Shown: piece by piece, positions 56,634 through 64,000 of the stretch
Layout: each line of letters starts with the position of its first letter
Position numbering within the stretch: the stretch's first letter is position 1
Assembly: GCA_900550475.1 (NCBI GenBank)
Contig: URSA01000001.1
Span: 269,012 to 333,011 of the forward strand
DNA: 64,000 nt
From: an uncultured Lachnospiraceae bacterium
GTDB taxonomy: Bacteria > Bacillota > Clostridia > Lachnospirales > Lachnospiraceae
Direction of reading: 5' to 3'
Program-made: the position numbers and the translations under genes
Notes under the pieces: model-generated
Databases searched by the model: none
Told to the model about the DNA's origin: nothing
What the model saw: the letters and a program-made list of their open reading frames with translations, nothing else

Positions 56634-59048
56634 TTACGGTTTTACCACGATATTGACAATTCTGCCCGGTACATAGATTTCCTTCACAACCGTGCCGGAA
56701 AGCTTGCTTCCGAGAGCTTCCTTTGCCATGGCGATCACCTTGTCCTTCTCCTCATCCTTGAAGATCTGCACGGTGGTCTTGGTCTTTCCGTTGATCTGGA
56801 CAGCCACCTCCACGGTTGCCTCAACGGTCTTTTCCTCCTCGTAAACCGGCCATGTGGTCTGATAGATCTTTCCCTCATAGCCCACGGTCTGCCAGAGCTC
56901 CTCCGTGATATGCGGCGCTACGGGATTCAGCAGGGTTAAAAGGGTCTTGAACTCTCCCTTCGTCACCGCATTCTTCTTGTAGAACTCATTTAACAGCGTC
57001 ATCATGGCTGCGATTGCCGTATTGTACTTCAGGTTTTCAAAATCTGAGCTAACCTTCTTGATTGTTTGATGCATGCGGGTCTCCATGTCCCCGGAATATC
57101 CCTCCTCATCCGTCAGGATATCCTGCAGCTTCCATACACGCTCAAGAAATCTGCGGCAGCCCTTTACGCCGTCCTCGCTCCATGCGGCGCTCAGGTCAAA
57201 GGCACCGATGAACATCTCGTAGGTACGCAGCGTGTCTGCGCCGTACTCTCTCACAATGTCGTCCGGGTTTACCACATTTCCTCTGGACTTGCTCATCTTC
57301 TCGCCGTTTGATCCCAGGATCATACCATGGGAGGTTCTCTTCTGGTAAGGCTCCGGACAGGGAACCACGCCCTGATCGTACAGGAATCTGTGCCAGAATC
57401 TGGAATAGAGCAAATGCAGCGTGGTGTGCTCCATGCCGCCGTTGTACCAGTCCACCGGCAGCCAGTATTTCAATGCCTCCGGGCTCGCCAGCGCCTTGTC
57501 GTTGTGAGGATCCGTATATCTTAAGAAATACCATGAGGAGCCCGCCCACTGCGGCATGGTATCCGTCTCCCTCATTGCAGGACCGCCACAGCAGGGACAG
57601 GTCGTCTTGACCCACTCCGTCATGTGCGCCAGAGGGGATTCGCCGTTGTCCGTGGGCATATAGCTCTCCACATCGGGAAGCTCAAGCGGCAGTTCGCTCT
57701 CGGGCAGTGCCACATAGCCGCACTTCTCGCACTTCACCACGGGGATGGGCTCGCCCCAGTAGCGCTGTCTGGAAAATACCCAGTCGCGCAGCTTATAGTT
57801 GGTCTTCTCATGGCCGATTCCCTTCTCCGTGAGGAACTCGATGATCTTCTTCTTTGCATCCGCAACGCTCAGACCGTTCAGGAACTCGGAGTTCACCAGC
57901 GTGCCGGTCGCCACATCCGTAAACACCGCTTCATTGACGTCCACGGGACTTCCCGCAACCACCTCGATAATAGGCATTCCGAATTTCTTTGCAAACTCCC
58001 AGTCTCTCTCGTCATGGGCGGGCACTGCCATAATGGCGCCCGTTCCGTATGTCATCAGCACATAGTCTGAAATCCAGACGGGAATCTCTTTGCCGTTGAC
58101 GGGATTGACCGCCGTAAGTCCCTGCAGCATGACGCCGGTCTTGTCCTTGGCGATCTCCGTGCGCTCGAAATCCGACTTCTTTGCAGCCATTTCCCTGTAT
58201 GCCGTCACATCATCCCAGTTCTTGATATCCGCCTTATACTTGTCAATAAAAGGATGCTCCGGGCTCATTACCATATAGGTCACGCCGAACAGCGTGTCGG
58301 GTCTGGTGGTGTAGACCGTCAGCTTATCCTCTTTGTCCTTCAAAATGAAATCCACTTCCGCACCGGTGGACTTTCCGATCCAGTTTTTCTGGGATACCTT
58401 GACACGCTCGATATAATCCACCGTATCAAGCCCTTCCAGAAGCTTCTCCGCATAATCCGTGATTTTTAACATCCACTGGCTCTTTACCTTGCGGACTACC
58501 TCGCTGCCACAGCGCTCGCAGACTCCGTTTACCACTTCCTCATTGGCAAGACCTACCTTGCAGGAGGTACACCAGTTGATCGGCATCTCCGTCTTGTACG
58601 CAAGCCCGGCATTGAAAAGCTTTAAAAAGATCCACTGTGTCCATTTGTAATAGTTCACATCCGTGGTGTTGATCTCCCTGTCCCAGTCGAAGGAATATCC
58701 GAGGGAATGGAGCTGTTCCTTGAATCTTGCCACGTTGTTCTTGGTCACGATCTTCGGATGAATGTGATTCTTGATCGCATAGTTTTCCGTAGGAAGTCCG
58801 AAGGCATCCCAGCCCATGGGATACAACACATTATATCCCTGCATTCTTCTCTTTCTTGCCACGATATCAAGCGCCGTATAAGGACGGGGATGTCCCACAT
58901 GAAGTCCCTGTCCAGACGGGTACGGGAATTCCACAAGCGCATAGTATTTCGGCTTGGTATAGTCATTTGAGGTTGCAAACGCTTTCTCGTCGTCCCATAC
59001 CTTCTGCCACTTTGTCTCCACTTCTCTGTGATTGTACGGTACTGCCAT
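56634..59048 (-). CDS. leuS: Leucyl-tRNA synthetase
   Basis: This 804-residue class I synthetase has the HIGH-like YPSGQGLHVGHPRPYT, a long editing (CP1) region (TYGTGAIMAVPAHDERDWEFAKKFG), zinc-ribbon Cys pairs (WCTSCKVGLANEEVVNGVCERCG; CEKCGYVALPE; TCPCCGGPAMRETD) and the KMSKS site EKMSKSRGN. ATG 59048 is preceded by GAGAGGA. It is regulated by the T-box leader upstream and ends at the shared terminator. Confidence 0.98.
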   Translation of the reverse strand: MAVPYNHREVETKWQKVWDDEKAFATSNDYTKPKYYALVEFPYPSGQGLHVGHPRPYTALDIVARKRRMQGYNVLYPMGWDAFGLPTENYAIKNHIHPKIVTKNNVARFKEQLHSLGYSFDWDREINTTDVNYYKWTQWIFLKLFNAGLAYKTEMPINWCTSCKVGLANEEVVNGVCERCGSEVVRKVKSQWMLKITDYAEKLLEGLDTVDYIERVKVSQKNWIGKSTGAEVDFILKDKEDKLTVYTTRPDTLFGVTYMVMSPEHPFIDKYKADIKNWDDVTAYREMAAKKSDFERTEIAKDKTGVMLQGLTAVNPVNGKEIPVWISDYVLMTYGTGAIMAVPAHDERDWEFAKKFGMPIIEVVAGSPVDVNEAVFTDVATGTLVNSEFLNGLSVADAKKKIIEFLTEKGIGHEKTNYKLRDWVFSRQRYWGEPIPVVKCEKCGYVALPESELPLELPDVESYMPTDNGESPLAHMTEWVKTTCPCCGGPAMRETDTMPQWAGSSWYFLRYTDPHNDKALASPEALKYWLPVDWYNGGMEHTTLHLLYSRFWHRFLYDQGVVPCPEPYQKRTSHGMILGSNGEKMSKSRGNVVNPDDIVREYGADTLRTYEMFIGAFDLSAAWSEDGVKGCRRFLERVWKLQDILTDEEGYSGDMETRMHQTIKKVSSDFENLKYNTAIAAMMTLLNEFYKKNAVTKGEFKTLLTLLNPVAPHITEELWQTVGYEGKIYQTTWPVYEEEKTVEATVEVAVQINGKTKTTVQIFKDEEKDKVIAMAKEALGSKLSGTVVKEIYVPGRIVNIVVKP

Positions 59049-59079
59049 TTTCTTTCCTCTCTTCCGCTTTAAATCATTT

Positions 59080-59378
59080 CCATAATACAAAATAATAGGC
59101 CCTCTCATCTCACTTAGAGACGAAAGGGCTTTGCTTCCGTGGTACCACTCTAATTCGGAGATTTCTCTCTCCGCACTCGAAAACCGCTAACGGGGTCTGC
59201 CGCCTGCGGCTACTCATCCGGCCCGCACCGCCGATCAACTTTACGACGCCACAGCCAAATCTTCCCCACAGGAACTCCGGAACCAGTTCGGAACACGCCT
59301 CCACAGCCTCGCACCGCCCGGCTGCTCTCTGAAAAAAACAATATCCCTACTACTTTCCATCAACATTTCACAAATATA
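59080..59378 (-). ncRNA. T-box riboswitch leader of leuS
   Basis: The minus-strand leader has the T-box antiterminator core AGAGTGGTACCACGG (complement of 59137-59151) and a competing terminator (about 59099-59129, GCCCTCTC arms) before leuS. Stem I contains CAGAGAGC and GGTGCGAGG. GAA followed by CTG at 59284-59289 is the probable specifier (Leu codon CUG). Uncharged tRNA-Leu would stabilise antitermination and raise leuS expression. Confidence 0.9.
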
Positions 59379-59383
59379 GGTTC

Positions 59384-59412
59384 ATTGTAATCATCCGCAC
59401 CGCCGTTGTCAA
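59384..59412 (-). promoter_or_regulatory. Sigma-A promoter of the leuS T-box leader
   Basis: TTGACA (59407-59412), 17 bp, TACAAT (59384-59389) on the minus strand, about 336 bp before the leuS ATG. Confidence 0.75.
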
Positions 59413-59443
59413 CTGTTTTTTCCGCCTGCGCGCCCGCACTCCC

Positions 59444-59611
59444 ATGCGCCGGCGCGTCAGTGATAACCTGAACTCAATATATTGTACCTATGAAACCGGC
59501 AAACGGGAGTTGCCCTCCGAGCCGGCAGTTACCCTCGTCAAATTCTACGATGTCTCTTTAGACTCTATCGGCAGTCTGACGAGCAATACGGCTCTGCCAC
59601 ACAAAAGATAA
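59444..59611 (+). pseudogene. Remnant of a XRE-type HTH regulator
   Basis: A 55-codon frame, MRRR...NSIYCTYETGKRELPSEPAVTLVKFYDVSLDSIGSL (quoted in part), matches only the second half of the Cro/C1 HTH domain: the YxTGKRELPxEPAxxLVxFYDVSLD block is typical, but helices 1-3 are missing. It is flanked by non-coding sequence (59413-59443 and 59612-59718, in which I saw no gene). It is probably dead. Confidence 0.6.
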
Positions 59612-59718
59612 TACGTGGTAAAGGGTCTGATGTCCTTCTGCCGCATTTACTTTTTTAAGCGTCCCCTGTATAAACATTTAAACAAATCACAGTTTGTTTC
59701 TATTGAAATATGATTAAA

Positions 59719-60015
59719 CTACATTTTAGAAAATTTTATAAATTCATATGGCAGCCCTATGCCCTCAGAAAATTTATAGATTTCTTCTTTTTCCTCATCA
59801 CTCATTTCGTCATAGAAAGGGCGATCCGACACTTTCTGGTATGTTTTAACTTCGTCTATTTTCAGTACATCACCCCATGGGGCAATGTATAATTCCCCAA
59901 CTTTATATTTTCCAATTTCTTTATATACTCTCGTGGTATAACAATATCCCAATTTGTTTAAATAATTTTGAATTGACCCATATTCATGTTCAGGGAATGA
60001 TATTTCTTGAAGCAT
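59719..60015 (-). CDS. Small protein of unknown function
   Basis: This 98-residue protein from an AT-rich stretch reads CYTTRVYKEIGKYKVGELYIAPWGDVLKI and ends PYEFIKFSKM. The TRV...KYKVG pattern recalls PUA/ASCH-like beta domains, but I cannot confirm this. GGGAGG is 7 bp before ATG 60015. It has no partner gene in its direction. It lies in a region of mobile and decayed genes. Confidence 0.6.
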   Translation of the reverse strand: MLQEISFPEHEYGSIQNYLNKLGYCYTTRVYKEIGKYKVGELYIAPWGDVLKIDEVKTYQKVSDRPFYDEMSDEEKEEIYKFSEGIGLPYEFIKFSKM

Positions 60016-60136
60016 ATAATAAACCTCCCATCATTGTAAAACATAAAATCTCATTATAGTATTCGATGCCGATTTGAGATGTTTAAATTATATCATTTGC
60101 AAGTTCCGCCCTTGATTGCCCGGCGTACCTCGGAAA

Positions 60137-60919
60137 TCATTTTTTACTCCACGGGTACAGCAGAGCAAAACCCGTCTCCTGTACCCGTTTCAAGCCGGTT
60201 TTGATACATCGGACGGGTACAGAACGGCAAAAGTGGTCATCTATGGCGCTGCGCTTCAGGGCAGAAATACCTGAAGATTCCGGTGTCAGGAAACACAGAA
60301 TATTATCCCGTGTAAAAATACCGAAATCACTACTAGACCATTCCACATCATTTTTGCTTTTTATTGTAACCGGGTTGGACTGTGTCGTAATCTGCGTGCC
60401 GTCCTTCTCATAAAGAGTTACGTTTATCTGTGCTGATTTTGTAGCAGATAAATCAATATCCCCTGTCACAAGAGGCGGTTTGATATATAACTGCTTTACA
60501 TTACTGGTAATCGTATAGCTCTGTCTGTACTTCTGGGTAAATCCCGGAATTTCCACTTCAACAACAATGCTTCTCTGTCCACCGTAGGTTGCCAGAGTAA
60601 TAATGGCAAAGGAATCATATGTATTGTAAAGGGAAGGATATATGGTATCAACACATTTTGTATCAACATACATTTTTCCGGTTTTGTTATTTTCAAAGGT
60701 ATATTTTTCTTTTTTCCCTTCCGACATAGCAACATATGCCTGTATTTCATCATATAAGCCTGATGCAAGAGTATAATTATGATTGCCATAGCCCTTCACA
60801 ATTGCTTTGCACGTTGCAAGTACATCCTCATACCACTTTTCGTCCATAGTACTAACCCGGTTAAACAGTTCCTCACAGGACATGAGGCGGAGCGCATCAA
60901 AGATTGTATGCCAAAGCAT
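60137..60919 (-). pseudogene. C-terminal part of a disrupted zinc-ribbon membrane protein
   Basis: The frame of 260 codons begins MLWHTIFDALRLMSCEELFNRVSTMDE with no convincing own start and overlaps the end of the preceding frame. The join with that frame (...LDLNQTVLDKYALAYNL) reads as a single helical domain if shifted by one base. The middle has repeated beta stretches (YSYTITSNVKQLYIKPP-like, DIDLSATKSAQINVTLYEKDG). The last 40 residues (HFCRSVPVRCIKTGLKRVQE) look unlike the rest, so the original C-terminus was probably replaced or lost. It could instead be a separate small gene. Confidence 0.5.
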
Positions 60920-61681
60920 ATTTGTCCAGAACCGTCTGATTCAAATCCAAAATCTTTTCATATTCCCCCCATGCTGCTTCTGTATAGGAAGGGTATTCAA
61001 AGTTAGCGTATTCGTTTTTGGAACTTTCCAGCCATTCGCTCAGTGCATCATAATTTTCCTGGGCACTCCTGTCAGTGTCAAACAAATTCGGTCTGGCTGT
61101 TACATGTGACCCGCTATAGATATAACGATACAAAAAATCATTTGCATCAAGATATGCACCCACAAAGGAATCTGCCGCATTATAGTAAGCGTCCACAGCG
61201 CTCTTCAGCTTGTCATCTGCTATTCCAAACGCTGCCGCCTCCTCCCGCAGCCCGCCCAGCGTCTGCTGTGTTTCCCCGAGAAGTACGACTCGCCGTTCCA
61301 GATTTTTCTGGCTATCCTCAGAATCCTTGTTTTGGTCTTGAGCCACCATGTCCTCTATCACAGTATTTGCCTGTTCCAGATTTTTCAGCAGTTCCTCATA
61401 GGAAACATCCTCCGTTTTCTCCACGCTGCTCCCTTTTGCAGCCACTGTTTCTTCTTTTCCATTCGTTTTTCCCGCTTTCTGACCGGAGGACACTGCATCC
61501 GCAATGCCGGAAACCCACACCGGACTGCTGATAAGCAGTGCTCCCGCCACCAATGCAACGGGAATAATCACCTTTAATTTTTTCTGCCGGAGGACTGTGC
61601 CTTCGGAGTACAGGGTGTGCCGCAGGCAGGGCAGAAAGAAGCTGTATCGCTTAATTCTTTTCCACATTTTTTACAACGCAT
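60897..61681 (-). pseudogene. Zinc-ribbon membrane protein split by a frameshift in an A-run
   Basis: From ATG 61681 (AAGGAG 9 bp upstream) come 35 codons of a zinc ribbon, MRCKKCGKELSDTASFCPAC, then TAA at 61574-61576. A -1 shift at the six-A run (61578-61583) continues KLKVIIPVALVAGALLISSPVWV, a TM, then a long coiled helical domain (EELLKNLEQANTVIEDMVAQ) that ends with a stop at 60897. The heptamer A-AAA-AAT at the junction is of the slippery type, so programmed frameshifting is possible, but mutation is more likely in this decayed region. Confidence 0.6.
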
Positions 61682-61729
61682 ACTTCTTATCTCCTTGTAT
61701 TCGTATCTTTTCATACCGAAAGTGTATGA

Positions 61730-62626
61730 TTACTGCACTTTTTCAAGTGTGATCTCCCCATCACTCAGTGTGATACTGTCTGTATCTTCATCATATTTAA
61801 ACCACAATTCTAGCAGAACAATATCTTCATCATCACACAGGTATATACGACCGCCATGACGATACAGCGACATCTTTCCAGCATATACTTTATTTTGGGT
61901 GTCAGTCAAAATCAGAAGTTCATAATTGTTATCTTCCTCCACTTTAAGAGTCAGATAATATTCCGTCCCACTCTCATCTGTCGCAGTCCAGGTCCACTCT
62001 CCCTGAAGAAGTTCCCTGATTCTTCCAAAATAATCGTCCCTTTTCATTTTTTCATCACCCAGGCTATTACTATAATGCTCGAGTTCTGTACTGCCGCTCA
62101 CACCATTCGGATATGTATAATGTATTTTCCTCTCAGCATCGCTATCAATAAATTTTAATTCACCGCTGATATAAGCTAATTTTTTGTCCACACTGTATGT
62201 TCTCTCAACAGGTTCAATATGTCCCGAAAATTCTGTGATTTCCAGAGTTTTAGGATTCTGTATAAATAACTCGTAATCTGTTCCTGCAATCGAAAAATGC
62301 CAATACTCATCATCTTCTGCCCACAGATACCAGTCCCCCTGCACAGACTCTATCACAGCATCAAAATAGGTGTCTTCCTTACTGTCAGCTGCCTGTCCAC
62401 CTGACAGTAACGTCCCGATAAAGGCAAAGACTGCAAAGAGAATAACACACCCTAATATAATACATCCTAATACAATGCATACAACATCCAGAGCAGTATG
62501 CTTTTTCTTTGGTTTCTTCGGGATATTCCCCCCTGCTCCCTGCACCATATTTTCGTTCTTTTGTCCACAATACGGGCAGAAGCTCGCCGCATCGTTTGTT
62601 TCTTTTCCGCAATTACTGCAATACAT
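61730..62626 (-). CDS. Zinc-ribbon membrane protein with a beta-rich extracytoplasmic part
   Basis: This 298-residue protein begins MYCSNCGKETNDAASFCPYCG (four-Cys ribbon), then a Lys/Pro linker and a TM helix (about residues 45-75). The rest is beta-rich and acidic with WYLWAEDDEYWHFSI and LLQGEWTWTATDESGTEYYLTL repeats, suggestive of a lipocalin-like or DUF-type sheet. AGGAGGGG is near ATG 62626; a longer frame from 62716 lacks a ribosome site. Function unknown. Confidence 0.7.
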   Translation of the reverse strand: MYCSNCGKETNDAASFCPYCGQKNENMVQGAGGNIPKKPKKKHTALDVVCIVLGCIILGCVILFAVFAFIGTLLSGGQAADSKEDTYFDAVIESVQGDWYLWAEDDEYWHFSIAGTDYELFIQNPKTLEITEFSGHIEPVERTYSVDKKLAYISGELKFIDSDAERKIHYTYPNGVSGSTELEHYSNSLGDEKMKRDDYFGRIRELLQGEWTWTATDESGTEYYLTLKVEEDNNYELLILTDTQNKVYAGKMSLYRHGGRIYLCDDEDIVLLELWFKYDEDTDSITLSDGEITLEKVQ

Positions 62627-62643
62627 CTTCCTTCCCCTCCTAT

Positions 62644-63135
62644 TTAAAATATTTTGGTGCCACAGGCTTCGCAGAATCTTGCTCCCTCCAGAAGCTTTTT
62701 CCCGCATTTCGGACAATTCAAAACAGGATTAGCCGGAATCTGGTTGACCGGAGCCACTGGCTGTGTACTGTTTGCAGCTCCCGTTATCGGGGAAAAATCT
62801 ATCGGTGCAACGGTTGCACCGCATCTGTTACAGAAAGCGCTGTCAGATGTAATGAAAGATTTACAGCTATCGCACATCCTCTGTCCATCCAGGCTGAGGC
62901 GGTACTGATGCCAGAGATATTCCTCTTTTATCCTGCGGTTGACTGTTTCAACCTGCGTTGCAAACTCAAAATCTGCATTCTCCCTGTTTGCCTCAAAATA
63001 TGCCCTGCCCAGCTCCAGGGTTGCCGCATCAATTGCCTGTTTTGCAGCCATCCAGCCATTTTCGGCTTCCCGGATTTTACCGGCGTTTGCGTCCTGCACT
63101 TCCGTTTTGGGTGTGTTTTTCTTCAGAAAATCCAT
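62644..63135 (-). CDS. Cytoplasmic double-zinc-ribbon protein
   Basis: This 163-residue protein has a helical N-terminus (about residues 1-85: AENGWMAAKQAIDAATLELGRAYFEANRE) and two C-terminal ribbons, CDSCKSFITSDSAFCNRCG and CPKCGKKLLEGARFCEACG. No TM is seen. GAGGAGG is about 6 bp before ATG 63135, better than the longer start at 63327. It is the first of three consecutive zinc-ribbon genes. The upstream 63136-63340 is AT-rich with no gene seen. Confidence 0.75.
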   Translation of the reverse strand: MDFLKKNTPKTEVQDANAGKIREAENGWMAAKQAIDAATLELGRAYFEANRENADFEFATQVETVNRRIKEEYLWHQYRLSLDGQRMCDSCKSFITSDSAFCNRCGATVAPIDFSPITGAANSTQPVAPVNQIPANPVLNCPKCGKKLLEGARFCEACGTKIF

Positions 63136-63340
63136 ATTTTTCCTCCTCATCCCATGGCATTTTATGAATATCACATAATTTCCGAATATTTTTTGTATAT
63201 CAATTTTTTCTTTATTTTTCCATTCCTCCCATAATAATCTTTGTTTTTCTCTTGTTAACTCGCTTTTTCTCACATTTTCATTTTTTATAGAGATATTTTC
63301 TAAGTCTATGTCATTCCCCCTGTCCATAAATCATTTATAT

Positions 63341-63631
63341 ACGGATGTTTAGGGTACGCAAAACAAGACGTCATCTTATTCTGCTATGATCGGCCTTTCT
63401 TTCCCCGACTCCTTACGGCAGCCTAACCTCCCATGTCATACGGGATCTCCTTTACTTCAGGGTCCTTAATTCCTTCGTTCTGCTTATCCATAAAGGGGCG
63501 TCATGATGCTCCCTCGCTGAGTCTCTGCTCTGATGGAAATAAATCTGACTTGGCTCTCTATGTTTTGTTAATTCTTCTGTTCCTTTCAGCACCTTGCGGC
63601 GGACGTCTCCTGAATCTCACAGCTGGTCTTC
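63341..63631 (-). other. Non-coding stretch next to the IS110 transposase, possible element end
   Basis: About 290 bp after the transposase stop, more GC-rich than the zinc-ribbon side, with no gene I can support. In IS110-type elements a structured non-coding end carries the guide (bridge) RNA; this stretch is the candidate on the transposase 3' side. The element boundary is not identified. Confidence 0.35.
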
Positions 63632-64000
63632 TTATGCTGCCTGTGGCTTCCTGTGAATGTCAGAAAGCATCTTCTGTGGATCATAGGTCACTCCATTTAC
63701 CAGAATTGCATAAAAGACTCGTATCAGCTTACAGCTGATGGCAATCACGGATTGTTTCTTCTTGAGCGGATTGTTCGCTCTTGTCGTGTAATACTCATGC
63801 AATGACTTAAACTCTGGGTTCTTCGCTATCAATGGAATCGCTGCATTAAACAGTACTGCCCGCAGCTTACTCCGACCTCTTTTACTTATGGTCATCTGTC
63901 CTTTGTGCTTTCCCGAACTGTTCTCCCGTAATGAGAGTCCTGCCAGCTTTTGTATCTGTCTGGGTGATTCGAAACGCCTCACATCACCCACTTCTGCCAG
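63632..64000 (-). mobile_element. IS110-family transposase, C-terminal part (cut by window end)
   Basis: The frame continues past 64000; within the window it covers the C-terminal Transposase_20 region: EVGDVRRFESPRQIQKLAGLSLRENSSGKHKGQ (quoted in parts), ISKRGRSKLRAVLFNAAIPLI and the final IHRKPQAA. The catalytic Ser of that domain lies in the GLS...ENSSGKH area. The RuvC-like N-terminal part lies outside the window. IS110-family elements recombine with a structured guide RNA; the rest of the element is needed to judge intactness. Confidence 0.9.

Noticed and set aside
59110..59304. A short minus-strand frame in the leuS leader
   Set aside because: It spans the T-box structure, has no ribosome site and is not needed to explain the region.
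63136..63340. AT-rich sequence upstream of the double-zinc-ribbon gene as coding (longer start at 63327)
   Set aside because: The strong GAGGAGG before ATG 63135 and the low-complexity composition upstream argue against the longer start.
63433..63738. A 101-codon plus-strand frame with a hydrophobic middle
   Set aside because: It overlaps the transposase 3' part and the element's non-coding end on the opposite strand; such frames are common artefacts beside IS110 genes.

Overview
The window looks like chromosomal DNA of a spore-forming gut-type Clostridium relative, most likely Lachnospiraceae. The evidence is sporulation genes (yqfC, yqfD, a SpoVB-like flippase, a Cys/Asn-rich coat-like protein), Re-citrate synthase, an NfnAB transhydrogenase, Rex, BspA-type leucine-rich surface proteins and several zinc-ribbon membrane proteins typical of that family. 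The assignment to family is inference. From 1 to about 59.4 kb the DNA is GC-rich and densely coding, almost all on the minus strand. Only an ABC-F gene (40.4-42.3 kb) and a three-gene sporulation-like cluster (55.5-56.6 kb) lie on the plus strand.

Reading in the direction of minus-strand transcription (right to left within each block): (1) 0-4.6 kb is a proB-DUF896-fthC-proA-pepT/miaB operon with its own promoter. Its last gene is an apparent in-frame PepT-MiaB fusion with no stop codon between the two parts. (2) 4.6-8.1 kb holds two flavoprotein oxidoreductases and a BofC-like membrane protein. (3) 8.2-14.05 kb holds yqfC, yqfD, phoH, a shortened PgpH homologue with a broken HD motif, ybeY and a SpoVB-like flippase. 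(4) 14.1-20.4 kb holds rlmH, an Lgt homologue, an ABC ATPase, a giant FtsX-type permease and a pyrimidine nucleoside phosphorylase. (5) 20.4-32.7 kb holds one-carbon and redox genes (fhs, folD, nfnA, nfnB), ftsK/spoIIIE, tepA and two zinc-ribbon membrane proteins, and ends in membrane glycosylation genes. (6) 32.7-40.3 kb holds rex and a coiled-coil gene, then nnr-alr-mazF (the toxin without an antitoxin), yebC, an O-acetylhomoserine sulfhydrylase and a GtrB-like glycosyltransferase. (7) 42.3-45.8 kb holds Re-citrate synthase, a GntR/FadR-type regulator and NADP-isocitrate dehydrogenase, with a clear palindromic operator in the promoter. (8) 45.8-55.3 kb holds a class B sortase followed by two very large BspA-like LRR surface proteins that share an unusual sorting signal (SPxTGD followed by IHPKWF), then an intracellular-type subtilase. 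(9) 55.5-59.4 kb holds the sporulation-like Cys-rich gene cluster and a T-box controlled leuS.

From about 59.4 kb to the right end the DNA is visibly AT-richer and partly decayed. It holds a truncated HTH remnant, a small orphan gene, a frameshifted and truncated zinc-ribbon membrane gene, two further zinc-ribbon genes, and the 3' part of an IS110-family transposase cut by the window end. This looks like an accessory island.

The strongest leads are the dedicated sortase/BspA surface locus, the PepT-MiaB fusion, the self-contained Re-citrate/GntR/Icd regulatory unit, the Cys-rich coat-like cluster with a mother-cell-type promoter, and the zinc-ribbon island. No CRISPR array, rRNA or tRNA gene was seen.
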